A stretch of DNA of 64,000 bases, taken from assembly GCA_029961685.1 (NCBI GenBank), contig JARWKL010000009.1, positions 30,253,708 through 30,317,707 on the forward strand, read 5' to 3'. This stretch comes from Aristolochia californica (taxonomy: Eukaryota; Streptophyta; Magnoliopsida; Piperales; Aristolochiaceae). This document shows, piece by piece, positions 9,645-21,058 of the stretch; within the stretch, counting starts at the first letter, position 1, and every line of letters begins with the position of its first letter. The notes beneath the pieces are model-generated. The model searched no databases, was not told the DNA's origin, and saw nothing but the letters and a program-made list of their open reading frames with translations. Position numbers and translations under genes: made by a program.

Positions 9645-10839
9645 GGGAATCGACTTGAGAAGACGATTAAAGTCGTCTGGAAGTCAGGATTCTGAAACCG
9701 AGATGAAAGTTAGTTGAAATAATGGGAGTTGGACTTGATCTGCTGAAACGGATGCCTTCGAAGGTTGGCACCCTGTAGCTAATTTATATCGTTCGCTTCA
9801 GATTCTTAGAATCAAAAGGAGCTCACTTGTGTGAACCATGGCGAATCTCGTGTCTACCATCAAACCTCAAAAAGATATCTCATGAAAACCCTAGACTTTT
9901 CATGTAAACTGAAAAAGAAAGAAAAAAGATTAGCCATCGTGTATTTACTAATCAGCATGATATGAACAAAATATTAGCTATAGATTTCAGTTATAATTTG
10001 TATAAAGTTACATTTTTATATATGATTGATCAGTGGGAGTCGTCTAAAATCAGACCGGCCGCAGTGGTTGCATGCATGATAAAGCAGCCACCCGACTTAA
10101 AAAGAAGAATTAAGTAAGCTGGTTATCGTTGTCACCAAGTAATAAAATGTAATACAACGGGACGAGCCCTCACGAGCTGTGTTTGCCATCCATGCAATGT
10201 CAGCTCTAGGAGATGCTAAAGCAACGGATGAAGAAGAAAGATGTTTGTTAGGTATCCATATAAGGATACTGCAAGAACATCAACCTCACGAGCAGGCGAC
10301 TCAAGTAGCCAGAGAAGATATGAGGAAGAGAAGCAGCAGACAGAGAAATCACGAGAGCTAAAGAGGTACCTCCCTTTTTGTCCAGTCACACATGTCATGG
10401 ACATTAGATCGAGAAGTCCCCGTCCGGCGGTTCTTTATTTCTTATCTGCTCTGTTGAGGTGAAGCATAAGGACTACAGCTGATCAATGTACTTGGTGGAG
10501 AATTGTGATCAAGATTCGTCACAACGAGAAAGGCCCGTGAGTCTCAGCTACGACGGAGCTTTCACTTCTACACTATTCTAGTGGCAAATGTGGTACTTGA
10601 TAAACATAAATCCAAGCGGCCACTGGACTAGTGACTAGAAATTGCCCATATCGCCCCTAGCTAATAACTGACGTCTAGAATTATTTTCCGCACTTCAAAA
10701 GATCTGCTCAAGTAAAAGTCTCGGGATGATGCTACTCGATAGTGTCTGAACCTGGCACAATCTAATGTAGATGCAGGCAACCCTCTTTCTCAACTAAGTA
10801 AACTTTATTCAAACTTTTCTCCATACGTGGAAACTATTT
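9645..10839. other. Upstream region of the DUF1677 gene and intergenic DNA
   Basis: The first few hundred bases would hold the promoter of the gene at 9644; I could not fix a TATA box. Short frames at 10179-10462 overlap on both strands and have no domain support. Confidence 0.4.
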
Positions 10840-12025
10840 TATAGAATATAGGAATGAAAAATAATATTGTCGTGATTATTATTGATCAGGTGTAAACTAT
10901 TTATAGAATTACACAGAGAGATTATAGGTGATTAAGACTCTACAATTTTAGTCTATCTCTAATTCAATCACTAGTTATTTTTATCTCTATTATTATATTT
11001 ATATTTATCACTATGTTTATCTCTATCTCTATCATGTCCCTTCAAGATGGAACTCCGACAGGAGAGTCTAATCTTGATCTTCAAAAAGAATGTTCTTGGA
11101 AGTGGTTTGGAGAGAGCAGCGGCACTGGAGGCGACTGGTGCCGACAAAATTTCATCGTCAGGTGGCAGAGCAGCGACACTGGAGGCAGTTGGGCGGGACG
11201 GAATCGCTGTCTGGTGGAAGAGCAGCTGCACAGTAGGCGGCTGAGGCGGACGAAATTTCATCGTTAGGTAGCATAGCAACAACACTAGAGGCGGTTGGGG
11301 CGGACGAAATCGCAGTCTGGTGGAAGAGCAGTTGCACTGGAGGCGGCTGGTGCAAACGAAATTTCATCGTTAGGTGGCAGAGCAGCAACACTGGAGGTAG
11401 TTGGTGTGGACGGAATTGCATCGTCTGATGGAAAAGCAGCGACACTAGAGGCGGCTGGTGTGGACGGAATTTCATCGTCAGGTGGCAGAGCAGCGGCACT
11501 GGAGGCAGCTGGTGCGGACAGAATTGCATTGTCCGATGGAAAGACAATAGCGGGGGCGGACATAATCACATTGTCCAGATAGGATGAAGAGGTTCTTGAT
11601 TGAGTTTATCTTTTTTATATATAAAAAAAAATACCGCACACGTGTGAAAGCCCACGTGCAGATTTTTTTTTTTTTTGTTCAAAAATTCCTCCTGCGAGAT
11701 TGCACAGAGAAAAGGAAGAAAAAATAACCAGGTATGGGCGGCTACAGTGGGCTGCAACTACGGAGACTGCTTCTGATAAAGATTTCCAGCGACGACAGAC
11801 TGGTTCTGATTAATCGATCGGAAGCTCTGATACCATATAGAATATAGGAATGAAGAATATTATTGTTGTGATTATTATTGATCAAGTGTAAACTATTTAT
11901 AGAATTACACAGAGAGATTGTAGGTGATTAGGACTCTACAATTTGAGTCTATCTCTAATTCAATTATTTTTATCTCTATTATTATCTTTATATATATCAC
12001 TATGTTTATCTCTATCTCTATCACA
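10840..12025 (-). mobile_element. Small non-autonomous LTR retroelement with internal tandem array
   Basis: Two direct repeats of about 190 bp, 10840-11034 and 11836-12023, share a near-identical sequence including TATAGAATATAGGAATGAA and long TATCTCTAT-rich stretches. On the minus strand the upstream copy is followed directly by primer binding site TGGTATCAGAGC (11835-11824), and GAAGGGAC precedes the other copy as a short polypurine tract. This defines LTR, internal domain of ~790 bp, LTR. No gag or pol is present. A candidate 5-bp target duplication ATTTT (10836-10840 and 12026-12030) is low-complexity and uncertain. Confidence 0.75.
11105..11550 (+). repeat. 54-bp tandem repeat array (about 8 copies)
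   Basis: The unit is 54 bp and contains GGCGGCTGGTGTGGACGGAA and TTTCATCGTCAGGTGG-type blocks, with alternate copies differing in a consistent way. Since 54 is divisible by three, both strands stay open. The minus strand reads as an 18-residue Ala/Pro/Ser repeat (APAASSAAALPPDDEI-like) and the plus strand as a Gly/Ala repeat. It lies wholly inside the small LTR element and fills most of its internal domain. Confidence 0.8.
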
Positions 12026-12427
12026 ATTTTTGTAGCTCCTACTATCCTCAACAATCTGGGTGGAAGCCCAAGTCTGAACACCTGCTCTATACTATATTGG
12101 AAGTAAGGAACCCTATCTTTCGATTAATAAACTAAAGATATTTGTATTCAGTTTTTCATATGGCACAATTCTTTCCAATAGAATGTTGTTTGAAAAAACA
12201 TAACATTGAAGATTTGTGAAGAAAAATACAAATCAAATTCTCTGATCTATTCACTAAGTTCGTCATTTTCCTAGAATTTTAAAGAGTCTACTCTCAAGGC
12301 TATTGTTAAGTATAGGATTTTCTTGAGGGTCTCATAGGGGGTTTCCTAAAAGGACATATCAAGTTCGAGTTTCCCCTAGACTCGAAGGTAACTTGGTATA
12401 AATAAATCCATTGTAATAGTAAACAAC

Positions 12428-12470
<43 letters not shown>

Positions 12471-13394
12471 GACGGATTCTCCTTTTATAAATGAAGGAGA
12501 AAGAGGGCCTAGAATTTGATGAAACAAAAAAAATGTAGAGCCTTGGAAACAACTTGAGGTTGTGATTGGAGTCTTAGCATGTAACTTTTTTTTATGATAA
12601 AATCTACTGGTCTACATATAGCATAACTCTTGTAAGTCATGTTAATGGAAACTAGCAGAAAACCGATAGAATACACAGGGAAGAAGAACCTTAAATTTGA
12701 ATAAACATCTTAAAGTGTTCTAAAATTAAAGAAAATTAAAAAATTAAAAAAAAAATGAATTGAATATTTTAATGACATTAAATTTAAATAAGGAATATTG
12801 TAAATTTAAACAAAAAATTAAAAAAATGTTCTAAAATGAAATAAACAGAAAATTAAGGATTAAATTATGAACGGAATACTTTAAAATATTAACCAATAAA
12901 TAGTGGTTTAAAAATAAATGAAGTAAAATATATTAATGAAAGTAAAATTTGGCTTAGCCTTGAATCATTATTAGTATTGAAATATATAATACAAATTAGA
13001 TAGGGAACATTGTAAATTTAAATAAAAAGCTCTAAAAATATTCTAAAATTAAAGAAACAAAAAATAAGAATAGTAATACGCTACCCTTCCAACTAGAGAA
13101 AGAAGGCTTCTATCATGAGTTTAGGTCCTTTTCTTTTTCTTTTTATATTTTTATCTTAACGGCATATTATATACTCCATTGTTGCACTGGGTTTATATAA
13201 AATAGGGGATTTTTTTTGCATTTACAATAAGTTGAATAAGATCATGGTAACTCAGTGGATGCACACTCCCTGAACTTTTTTTATTTTTAAAAACTTTATA
13301 TTTAATCATCGGTTAATTGGTTGATCAATCCTTTCAATTTTGATTGATGGTCGATGTTGACGGTATAGACTGTTGATGTGGTTACATTTGGCGA
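12026..13394. other. AT-rich noncoding DNA with diverged internal repeats
   Basis: No gene was found. An (AAT)n tract lies at 12428-12469. Two diverged copies of a block containing TATTGTAAATTTAAA and TTCTAAAATTAAAGAAA occur near 12716-12830 and 13000-13070. A TGTTAAGTATAGGATTTTC start near 12304 followed by TATAAATAAATCC could be an LTR fragment, but I could not find its partner. Confidence 0.4.
12428..12469 (+). repeat. (AAT)n microsatellite
   Basis: About 14 near-perfect AAT units. Confidence 0.95.
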
Positions 13395-13689
13395 TCAAAC
13401 TTTCATACCTACAATGCCAAAATCAGTTTCCCCGAAATTGTGTTTGCGTCCAGATTGCTTAGCGAGGCCTTCAGCTTGAAGGAGAAGGCAAACCAGTGCA
13501 GAAGCCAAATCCGTTTGGGCATCTCCAAGAAGGTCACGAAGAAAGTCGGTTGAGGGAATCCATTGGAGCCCCAAGCAAAGATACTTGAGCCGACAAAATT
13601 TCTCCTTGAAACTATTGAAAAAATTTCCTTCGCTGATGCTTATGTTTGGTAGAACTCTGGGAGAAGCTTGGGTGTTGAAATTTGAGAAT
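13395..13689 (-). pseudogene. 3' part of an open reading frame split by a copia insertion
   Basis: On the minus strand the frame reads FSNFNTQASPRV, then SDFLRDLLGDAQTDL-like sequence, and stops at 13395. It runs without a stop into the copia LTR edge at 13690. Removing the element and one target-site copy joins it in frame to 18725-18635. That gives a continuous 126-codon frame from an ATG at 18725. I do not recognise the protein. The open, in-frame join across the insertion is the main evidence that this was a real exon. Confidence 0.45.
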
Positions 13690-14156
13690 TGTTGGATATT
13701 AAACTTGACTAGAATCAAAGAAATATTTAAAGGTCTATTCTCATTGAAATGGTGCAAATAATGTCATTGGAAAGCTTTGCCTGGCTAGGTTCCAATGAAT
13801 CAGACCATTCATGAATTGGTGTTTTCTAGAAAAGTTGTTGTCAATTTACTATAGGTTGTTCAACAAAACCGAAAATAAAATGCATCCATTGATTAATGTC
13901 TTTTGATGTGATAAAATGCATCCATTGACTAATGTCTTTTGATGTGATAAGATACATCTATTAATTAGTAACTTTTGGAATGATAATATGTATCTATTGA
14001 TTAGTATATTTTGAGTAATATAAATACCCATGTACTCAAGCTTTGTAAATATACCAGGAAATTGTATTAAAGAAATTCCTTTTCTTTTGTCTCTCTTTTG
14101 TTTTTTCTTCTTCCTTTATCTTTCTTTGAGTTGTTTGCCCACTATTGCTTCCAACA
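13690..14156 (+). repeat. 5' LTR of the copia element
   Basis: It is bounded by TGTTGG and CCAACA. It contains a run of related short repeats (TTTGATGTGATAAGATACATC-like units at 13895-14005) and an AGTAATATAAATACCC box near 14013-14028 that may be its promoter. Confidence 0.9.
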
Positions 14157-14183
14157 AAGTGGTATCAGAGCGAGGTTGAGAGA

Positions 14184-17100
14184 ATGAGTTCAAATGGAGC
14201 ATATCTTTCTTTCCAATATCCACAATTATCCAAAACCAACTATGAGAGTTGGTCAATTCGGATGAAGGCTATCCTTGGCTCTCAAGGATTATGGGAGATA
14301 GTTGAGAAAGGTTTCGAAGAATAAGAAAATGAAGTGGCTTTGCCAACAAATGAAAACGAAGCTTTGGAGAAAAAGAGGAAGATAGATTAATATCAACTTA
14401 CTGTCATTCATCAAGGTTTGGATGATGATATGTTTGTGAAGGTTGCCAGCGACACCAAATCCAAACAAGCATGGGATACTCTTCAAAAATCTGCTATGGG
14501 AGTTGACAGAGTTAAGAAGGTATGTCTTCAAACTCTAAGGGCTAAGTTTGAATCACTTTTGATGAAGGAGAGCAAGTCTATCTCAGATCTCTTCACAAAA
14601 GTCTTGACAATGGTGAATCAAATGAAAAGGCTAGGAGAAAAGATTGAAGATGTTCGAGTTGTTGAGAAGATTCTTCACTCTCTCAACACAAAATTCAAGC
14701 ATGTGGTGGTAGCCATTGAAGAGTCTTAAGACTTGGAGATCATGTCCATTGATGAATTAAATGGGTCATTACGAGCCCGTGAAGAGAAAATGAATCCAGG
14801 CAAACAAGAGCAAGTTGAGTAAGCCTTGCAAGCAAAATTATCTCTCAAATCTAAAAGTAAAAGCACTTTCAGAGGTGGAAGAGGTCAAGGACGTGGTAAA
14901 GGTCATGGACATGGACGTAGTCAAGGAAGAGGTAATGATGAGAAATATTCTATTTTTGAGAATAGAAACTAGATTTCTCAAAGAAGTCGTGGAAGAGGAA
15001 GAGGAAGAGGTAATAATGGAGGCAACTATTGGAGAAATAATGAGGTAAGAATTGACAAATCCAAAATTTAATGTTATTCTTGTGGGAAATACGGACATTA
15101 CTCATGGGAGTGTCGATTCAAGAAAGTATATGAATAATCAAAATTGATTGAGCACAAGGAAGAAGTTGAGGAGCCTACATTATGTTTTTTCACTAAAGGA
15201 TGAGCCTGTGGGAGAAAATGGTAGATGGTACTTTGATAATGGCGCTAGCAACCACATGACAGGTGATAGAAGCAAATTTGTGGAACTTGACAAATACAAA
15301 AGTGGAGATTAAAGACAAAGGTACAGTCTTATTTCAAATGAAAGGTAGTGGCCACAAAATTCTTTATAATGTTTATTTCATTCCCAAGATGAAAAATAAT
15401 ATTTTGAGTATTGGGCAAACAAAATCACCATGGAAGATCGCTTTCTTTGGCTTAGATATCGAGAAGTCAATCTTATTGCTAAGGTCACAATGACAAAGAA
15501 TCGAATGTTTATGCTTAATATGAAGAACATTGGAGCAATGTGTTTAAAAGCTTGTGTGAAAGATCCATCATGGATTTGGCACATGAGATTTGGTCATTTA
15601 AACTTTGGAGGACTTAGAGACTTGGAAGAAAATAATATGGTGAAGGGCATTCCAAAAGTTAATCATCCCAATCAAGTATGTGAAGCGTGCTTACTTGGCA
15701 AGCATTTAAGAAAGGATTTTTCGAAACAATCCACTAGAAGAGCCACCAGTCCACTTGAACTAATCCATGCTGATATATGCGGTCTTATCAAGTCTCAATC
15801 TCTTGGTAAAAACTCTTACTTTATCCTTTTTATTGATGACTTTTATAGAAAAACATATATTTTTTAAGTACAAGAGTGAGGCTTATGAGGCATTCAAAAA
15901 GTTTAAAATTTGAGTTGAGAAAGAAAATAGTTATGAGATTAAAGCACTACAAACTAATCGAGGGGGAGAATTCACTTCCAATGAATTCAAGATTTTTTTG
16001 TGAAAGACATGAAATTTGTCGCCCTTTAACACTTCCTAGATCGCTACAACAAAATGGAGTTGCAGAGAGGAAAAATAGAACAATCCTCAACATGGCTAGA
16101 ACAATGTTGAAGAGCAAGATGATGCCAAAAGAATTTTGAGCAGAAGTTGTTACTTGTGTAGTCTATCTCTCAAATCGATCACCAATAAAAAGTTTAAAGA
16201 ATGTAACGGCACAAGAAGCATGGAGTTGACGGAAGCCAAGTGTATCACACTTGCGAGTTTTCGGATCAGTCACCTATGTTCATGTTCCAGAACAAAGAGA
16301 TCTAAGCTCGATGATAGAAGCAAAAAATTTGTGTTCATTGGCTATGATGAAAATTGAAAAGGTTACAAGGTCTTCAATCCTAGCAATAATAAAATTCTAG
16401 TAAGTAGAGATGTTGAGTTTGACAAAAATATTTTATGGGATTGGAGTAATAATGTGGAAGGATTGGAGTGATAATGTGGAAGGAGTCTATGATTTTCTTC
16501 CACAATGCAACAAACTCAAGGTGAAATTACTCCTCCAATCTCACCAAATACATTATCTCAAGCATCATCGCCATTTTCTTCACCTTCATCTTGCTCAAGT
16601 GAAAGACCTCAAAGATATCGGAACCTTGAAGACATCTACAATGAAACTGACAGATTAGAAGATGAAAACTTATTTTGTTTTTTCTCTAATGATGAACCTT
16701 TGAGTTTTGAAGAAGTTGTAAAAGAGAAAAGGTGGACACAAGCCATGAATGAAGAAATTCAAGCCATTGAAAAGAAAGACACTTGGAAACTTGTTTCTCT
16801 TCCAAGTGGTTATTGGGCTATTGGAGTTAAATGGGTATTCAAAGCTAAGAAGAATTCCAAGGGGAAGGTAGATACAAAGCTAGGTTAGTTGCTAAGGGGT
16901 ACAATCAAAAACAAGGCATTGACTATGAAAAAGTATTTGCTCCTGTTGCTTGCCTAGAGACGACCCGATTGCTAATTTCTCTTGCAACTCAACATCATTG
17001 GAAGATTCATCAAATGGATGTAAAGTCCATTTTTCTGAATGGTTATCCAAAAGAGCAAGTCTACATTGAACAACCATTAAGATATGTTGTTAAAGGCCAT

Positions 17101-18125
17101 CAAGACAAAGTACTAAAATTGAAAAAGGTTTTGTATGGACTCAAGCAAGCACCAAGAGCTTGGTACAACTGTCTTGATAAGTATTTCCAAGAGAATAGTT
17201 TACTAGGTGCATGCATGAATATGCACTTTATGGAAAACAAGAAAATGGAGGATTATTTTTTGTTTGTGTTTATGTGGATGATCTTATTTTCACAGGAAGT
17301 AATCCAAGAATGTTTGAAGACTTCAAGAAGATTATGACTCAAGAATTTGAAATGAGTGACATGGGCCTAATGTCTTACTACTTTGGGAATTGAAGTAAAG
17401 CAAATGGAGGATGAAATTTTCATCTCTCAAGAGGCTTATGTAAAGGTAGTGATAAAAAAATTCAACACGGTGAATTGTAACCCCACCAATACCCCCATGG
17501 AATGTGGCATGAAACTTTCTAAAATGGACAATAGATCAAGAGTAGACCCAACTTTATTCAAAAGCCTTGTGGGAAGTTTGAGGTACTTGACTTGTACCAG
17601 GCTTGATATTTTATTTTCAGTTGGAATTGTGTTTGACTATGGAATTTTCTATTCATCTTCAAATGAATTCAAGTTGAGAGAGTATTATGATAGTGACTAT
17701 GCTCGAGATATTGATGATAGAAAAAGCACTACTGGGTTTGTCTTTTTTTTTTGGAAATAGTGCAATTTCTTGGTGTTCCAAGAAGCAACCCATAATCACT
17801 CTCTCAACATGTGAATCTAAGTATATTGCTGCAATTTCTTCTGCTTGTCATGCAATTTGGTTAAGAAGACTATTAAAGGAGCCCCATTTAGAACAAAGTG
17901 AAGCAACCAAGATTATGATAGACAACAAATCGGCACTTGCTCTAGCAAAGAATCTAGTGTTTCATGATCGATCCAAGCATATTGAAACAAGATATCATTT
18001 TATCTGAGAGTGTGTTGAAAAAATGGAAGTTGAGATGGAATATGTGAAGTCACTTAATCAAGTTGCTGACATTTTCACAAAGCCTCTCAAATATGAAAGA
18101 TTTCAGAAGCTGAGAATGTTGATCG
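14184..18125 (+). pseudogene. Degenerate copia gag-pol
   Basis: Gag starts with MSSNGAYLSFQYPQ at 14184 but meets stops near 14321, 14388 and 14727. A zinc knuckle CYSCGKYGHYSWEC begins at 15072, directly after a TAA at 15069-15071. The protease motif DNGASNHMTG lies near 15235. The GAG-pre-integrase region (WHMRFGHLNFGGL, ~15577), integrase pieces (HADICG, ~15768; QQNGVAERKNRT, ~16048), reverse transcriptase (YGLKQAPRAWY, ~17134; YVDDLIFTG, ~17270) and RNase H (RKSTTGFVFF, ~17720; HIETRYHFI, ~17980) follow in order. Numerous stops and frameshifts separate them, so no functional polyprotein is encoded. Confidence 0.9.
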
Positions 18126-18156
18126 ATGTTGCAAATATATAAAGTTTAAGAGGGGG

Positions 18157-18634
18157 TGTTGGATATTAAACTTGACTGGAATCAAAGAAATATTTGAAGG
18201 GTCTATTCTCATTTCAATGGTGCAAATAATATGTCATTGGAACCTAGACAAGTATAGATTTCCAATGAATCAGGCCATTCATCCATTCATGAATTGGTGT
18301 TTTCTAGAATAAATTATTGTCAATTTATTACAGGTTGTTCAACAAAACCGAAAATAAGATACAACCATTAATTAATGTCTTTGATGTGATAAGATGTATC
18401 CATTAACTAATATTTTTTGATGTGATAAGATACATCTATTGATTAGTGACTTTTGGAGTGATAAGATGCATCTATTGTTTAGTATTTTTTGAGTAGTATA
18501 AATACTCATATACTCAAGCTTTGTAAATAGAACAAACAATTGTATTAAAGAAATTCCTTTTCTTTTATCTATCTTTTATTTTTTCTTCTTCCTTTATCTT
18601 TCTTTGAGTTGTTTGCCCACTATTGCTTCCAACA
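18157..18634 (+). repeat. 3' LTR of the copia element
   Basis: It pairs with 13690-14156 and has the same TGTTGG and CCAACA ends. It lies directly downstream of the polypurine tract. Confidence 0.9.
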
Positions 18635-18725
18635 AGAACATCTTTCGGTTCACATACGACTCAAATGCAATAACCCTACAAAACTGAGGTTGGGTGCGAA
18701 CCAACCAGCTTTTGGCAAACCCCAT
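18635..18725 (-). pseudogene. 5' part of the open reading frame split by the copia element
   Basis: From an ATG at 18725 (minus) the frame reads MGFAKSWLVRTQPQFCRV and continues to the copia edge. It joins in frame with 13684-13395 once the element is removed. The frame is also open for at least 20 codons upstream of this ATG, so the true start may lie further out. Confidence 0.4.
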
Positions 18726-20990
18726 GGCCCCGTTTTCCCTCTTTAAGGTCGTGTACAGGGGCAATGAAAGTGGAGAGAAAATAAATTAAAGAGAAAATGA
18801 AAACAAATGAACGCAAATGTTTTGTTTGGGTGTACACAAAAATACTACCTAATTTACAATTTATAAATGTTATAAGTATGGGAGATGTTGCTTGTTCCCT
18901 TCAAATACCTCTTTCATATAGCATAACCAGCCGGCCGAATTGATTAAAAAAGAAAATCAGCACTAAAATTTTGCTATTCCATTTATTTTCTTGATTAGGC
19001 CATTGACAACAATCCATGTGGTCGCCTCTAACTTATTCAAGTTTTCCTTGCAGCCTTGTTGGTCATCAAACACAGACAAGACGCTTACTATGCAACGTCG
19101 TAATCCAATCGTAACGAGGGTTGCTCGTCTTGAAAATCTGATAAGTTTTTTTTTATTATAAAGAAAATTTAATAAAGTCTGTAATATAATAATAATCGTA
19201 TTATAAGAATTAATCTAATCACGTAACTTATGTTAATTCAACATGTATTGGTCTGATACTCCACTTTTAAGAAGAGTTAGCCCCATTAAGGACAAAATCA
19301 AAGATGTTTAGGCACTTGTTTCGCTGGTGTGAGCTACCGTGAATAAATTGGTACTCCCCAAACCGAAGGTTTTTCCCTTGATTTGGATAGCAGTTTCGAC
19401 CGCAGCTTCCTTTATTGCAACGACTCTTCAACGTCCAACGGAGAGAATTTGTCAAACAGCTCGTACGCAGACACATTTCGATGGCGGTTTGACAAGTTAC
19501 TCACAGAGGAAGACTCTTGACTATGTTGCGTGTAAAGTTTGACATTTTTTCTCTGCAACTTTGAGGCGCTTCCCGCTCTCACGCTCTAGCAGAATTATGA
19601 AATCATTAATCGCTAACAAAGGAGGAAACCGGGAAATCAGAGAGATGTCACCTTCGGGTTCTAAAGCTGCGAGGCTAGAAATATATTCTATTCTCTGGAG
19701 ACAAAGTGGCTTATCCCTGCTTGTGCCTGACGGTGATGCAGAGGAACGAGCGGTTGGCAAGGATCTAGACTTCATCGAGACTTTTTCGACCTTGTCGAAG
19801 CTTGGTTTATGATCATCGGCTCATGAAATGGACTCCAGCCAAAGTCTGGCGCTAAGCGAGAGCTAATTGTCCAAATTTTTATTTGTATCACCTGTCTGGA
19901 AGACTCGACCATTTCAGAACTGGAATTCCCCCAGATAGATAGACCACAATCCCTTCCCTTAAAAAAATCAGAACTGGAATACCCAAATCCAGACGTTCCC
20001 GGGAGGTGAAAAGATCCGGTGCACTTTCGCTTTTCAGGATGTTCCCTGCTGTGGTAGAACGCGGCCTACAATTTGATGCAAAATTTCTTAGTGGTCTGTA
20101 GGCTTGCTTTATCCTCTTTGGACAACAGTAATACTGATAAAGCAAGTCGAGGTGATAAAGGCAGGGCGAAGAAAAGTACGTTTCTGGGAAAGAAAGAGGA
20201 GCAAAGCGAACTGAATTATTCGGACATCGGGCTCCTTTTTGTGTGGGAGTGACGACTTTTTGTAGTGTTCCCTGGAACGACGATGCTGACCACTTGTGCA
20301 CCGTGAGAGACGGAGCTAATTTTGGTAGGTTGGGCCACCTCCGACAAAAGGAACCTCCACCACTCTCTTATGGCGGCACCCTTTGCGCGTCACTGAGATA
20401 ATATTTGCCGCTCTCTTGGAGGAATACAGTGTAATACAGGGCAAATCTCTCAAATTACATTTAATAGCCTATTTATCATGGAAATGATTCCGAAGGACTA
20501 ACCCACATATTGTTCTTTCAAGACCAAAAAAATTCATCTGGCAACATAAAGAGAGTCAAAAACCTTGCTTTTTTCACAAAGAAAACATACTGTGGGAATA
20601 GAACACCAGGTCCTGGAGCAGATAAGCTCAGTTTTACTTTGTAAAATTCGTAGCTAAATTGGTTGTGTTCTCCGTATGAACAGAGCTCCTCTGTTTAGGT
20701 GATTCTTATTTTAGTCTGTCCCCAGTGTCAAGAAAGGGAATGTATGGCTATAATGGGATAGAAAAAACGTCGATTTAAGCAATGATTCCCATTTAAACAA
20801 AACGTTCGGCTTTTCCATGCAATAAAGTTTAGCCTACGATAGAAAATCACAGAATCACGGTAAAAAAAAGGACACCATTTGGGTACTGGAATAAAAAACA
20901 CCAAAAAGAATAGCCGAGCGGAGCCAAGCGTGTCGCCGGTCAAATTGGAGCCCCGTGTGTTTCCAGGACCACCCTGTCTCGTACTCCGCC
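18726..20990. other. Intergenic region with weak coding hints
   Basis: An 84-codon minus frame with an ATG at 19775, ending 19521, reads MKSRSLPTARSSASPSG and has a mixed composition, but it matches no family I know. A 137-codon minus frame at 19888-20301 carries no motif. I leave both unassigned. Confidence 0.35.
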
Positions 20991-21000
20991 TATAATTATA
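20991..21000 (+). promoter_or_regulatory. Candidate TATA box of the hydrolase gene
   Basis: TATAATTATA lies about 60 bp upstream of the ATG at 21059, a plausible spacing for a short 5' leader. It is inferred from position and sequence only. Confidence 0.4.
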
Positions 21001-21058
21001 CCCTCCCATGTCTCACCAACACAAGTTGTGATTTCTATTTGGCAGTTCTCACTCCGCC

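Larger units (their letters stand above)
13690..18634 (+). mobile_element. Full-length Ty1/copia retrotransposon, mutated
   Basis: The 5' LTR is 13690-14156 (467 bp) and the 3' LTR 18157-18634 (478 bp). Both start TGTTGGATATTAAACTTGACT and end TTGCTTCCAACA. A primer binding site TGGTATCAGAGC starts at 14160 and a polypurine tract AGAGGGGG ends at 18156. Flanking five-base repeats are AGAAT (13685-13689) and AGAAC (18635-18639), one mismatch apart. The internal region keeps the copia order of gag, protease, integrase, reverse transcriptase, RNase H. Visible differences between the LTRs include an 11-base length difference, so the insertion is not recent. Confidence 0.95.

Noticed and set aside
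11158..11569. Overlapping frames on both strands in the small LTR element as possible repeat proteins
   Set aside because: They follow automatically from a 54-bp repeat. Reported as a repeat array, not as genes.
12428..12469. Any regular spaced-repeat array (CRISPR-like)
   Set aside because: This is a plain (AAT)n microsatellite, and nothing in the window has a repeat-spacer structure. The DNA is eukaryotic.
14838..15098. Minus-strand Ser/Thr-rich frame in the copia gag region
   Set aside because: It is a shadow of the Lys/Glu- and Gly-rich plus-strand gag sequence.
19888..20301. 137-codon minus-strand frame
   Set aside because: No motif is recognisable, its composition is irregular, and it does not join with any neighbouring exon-like sequence.
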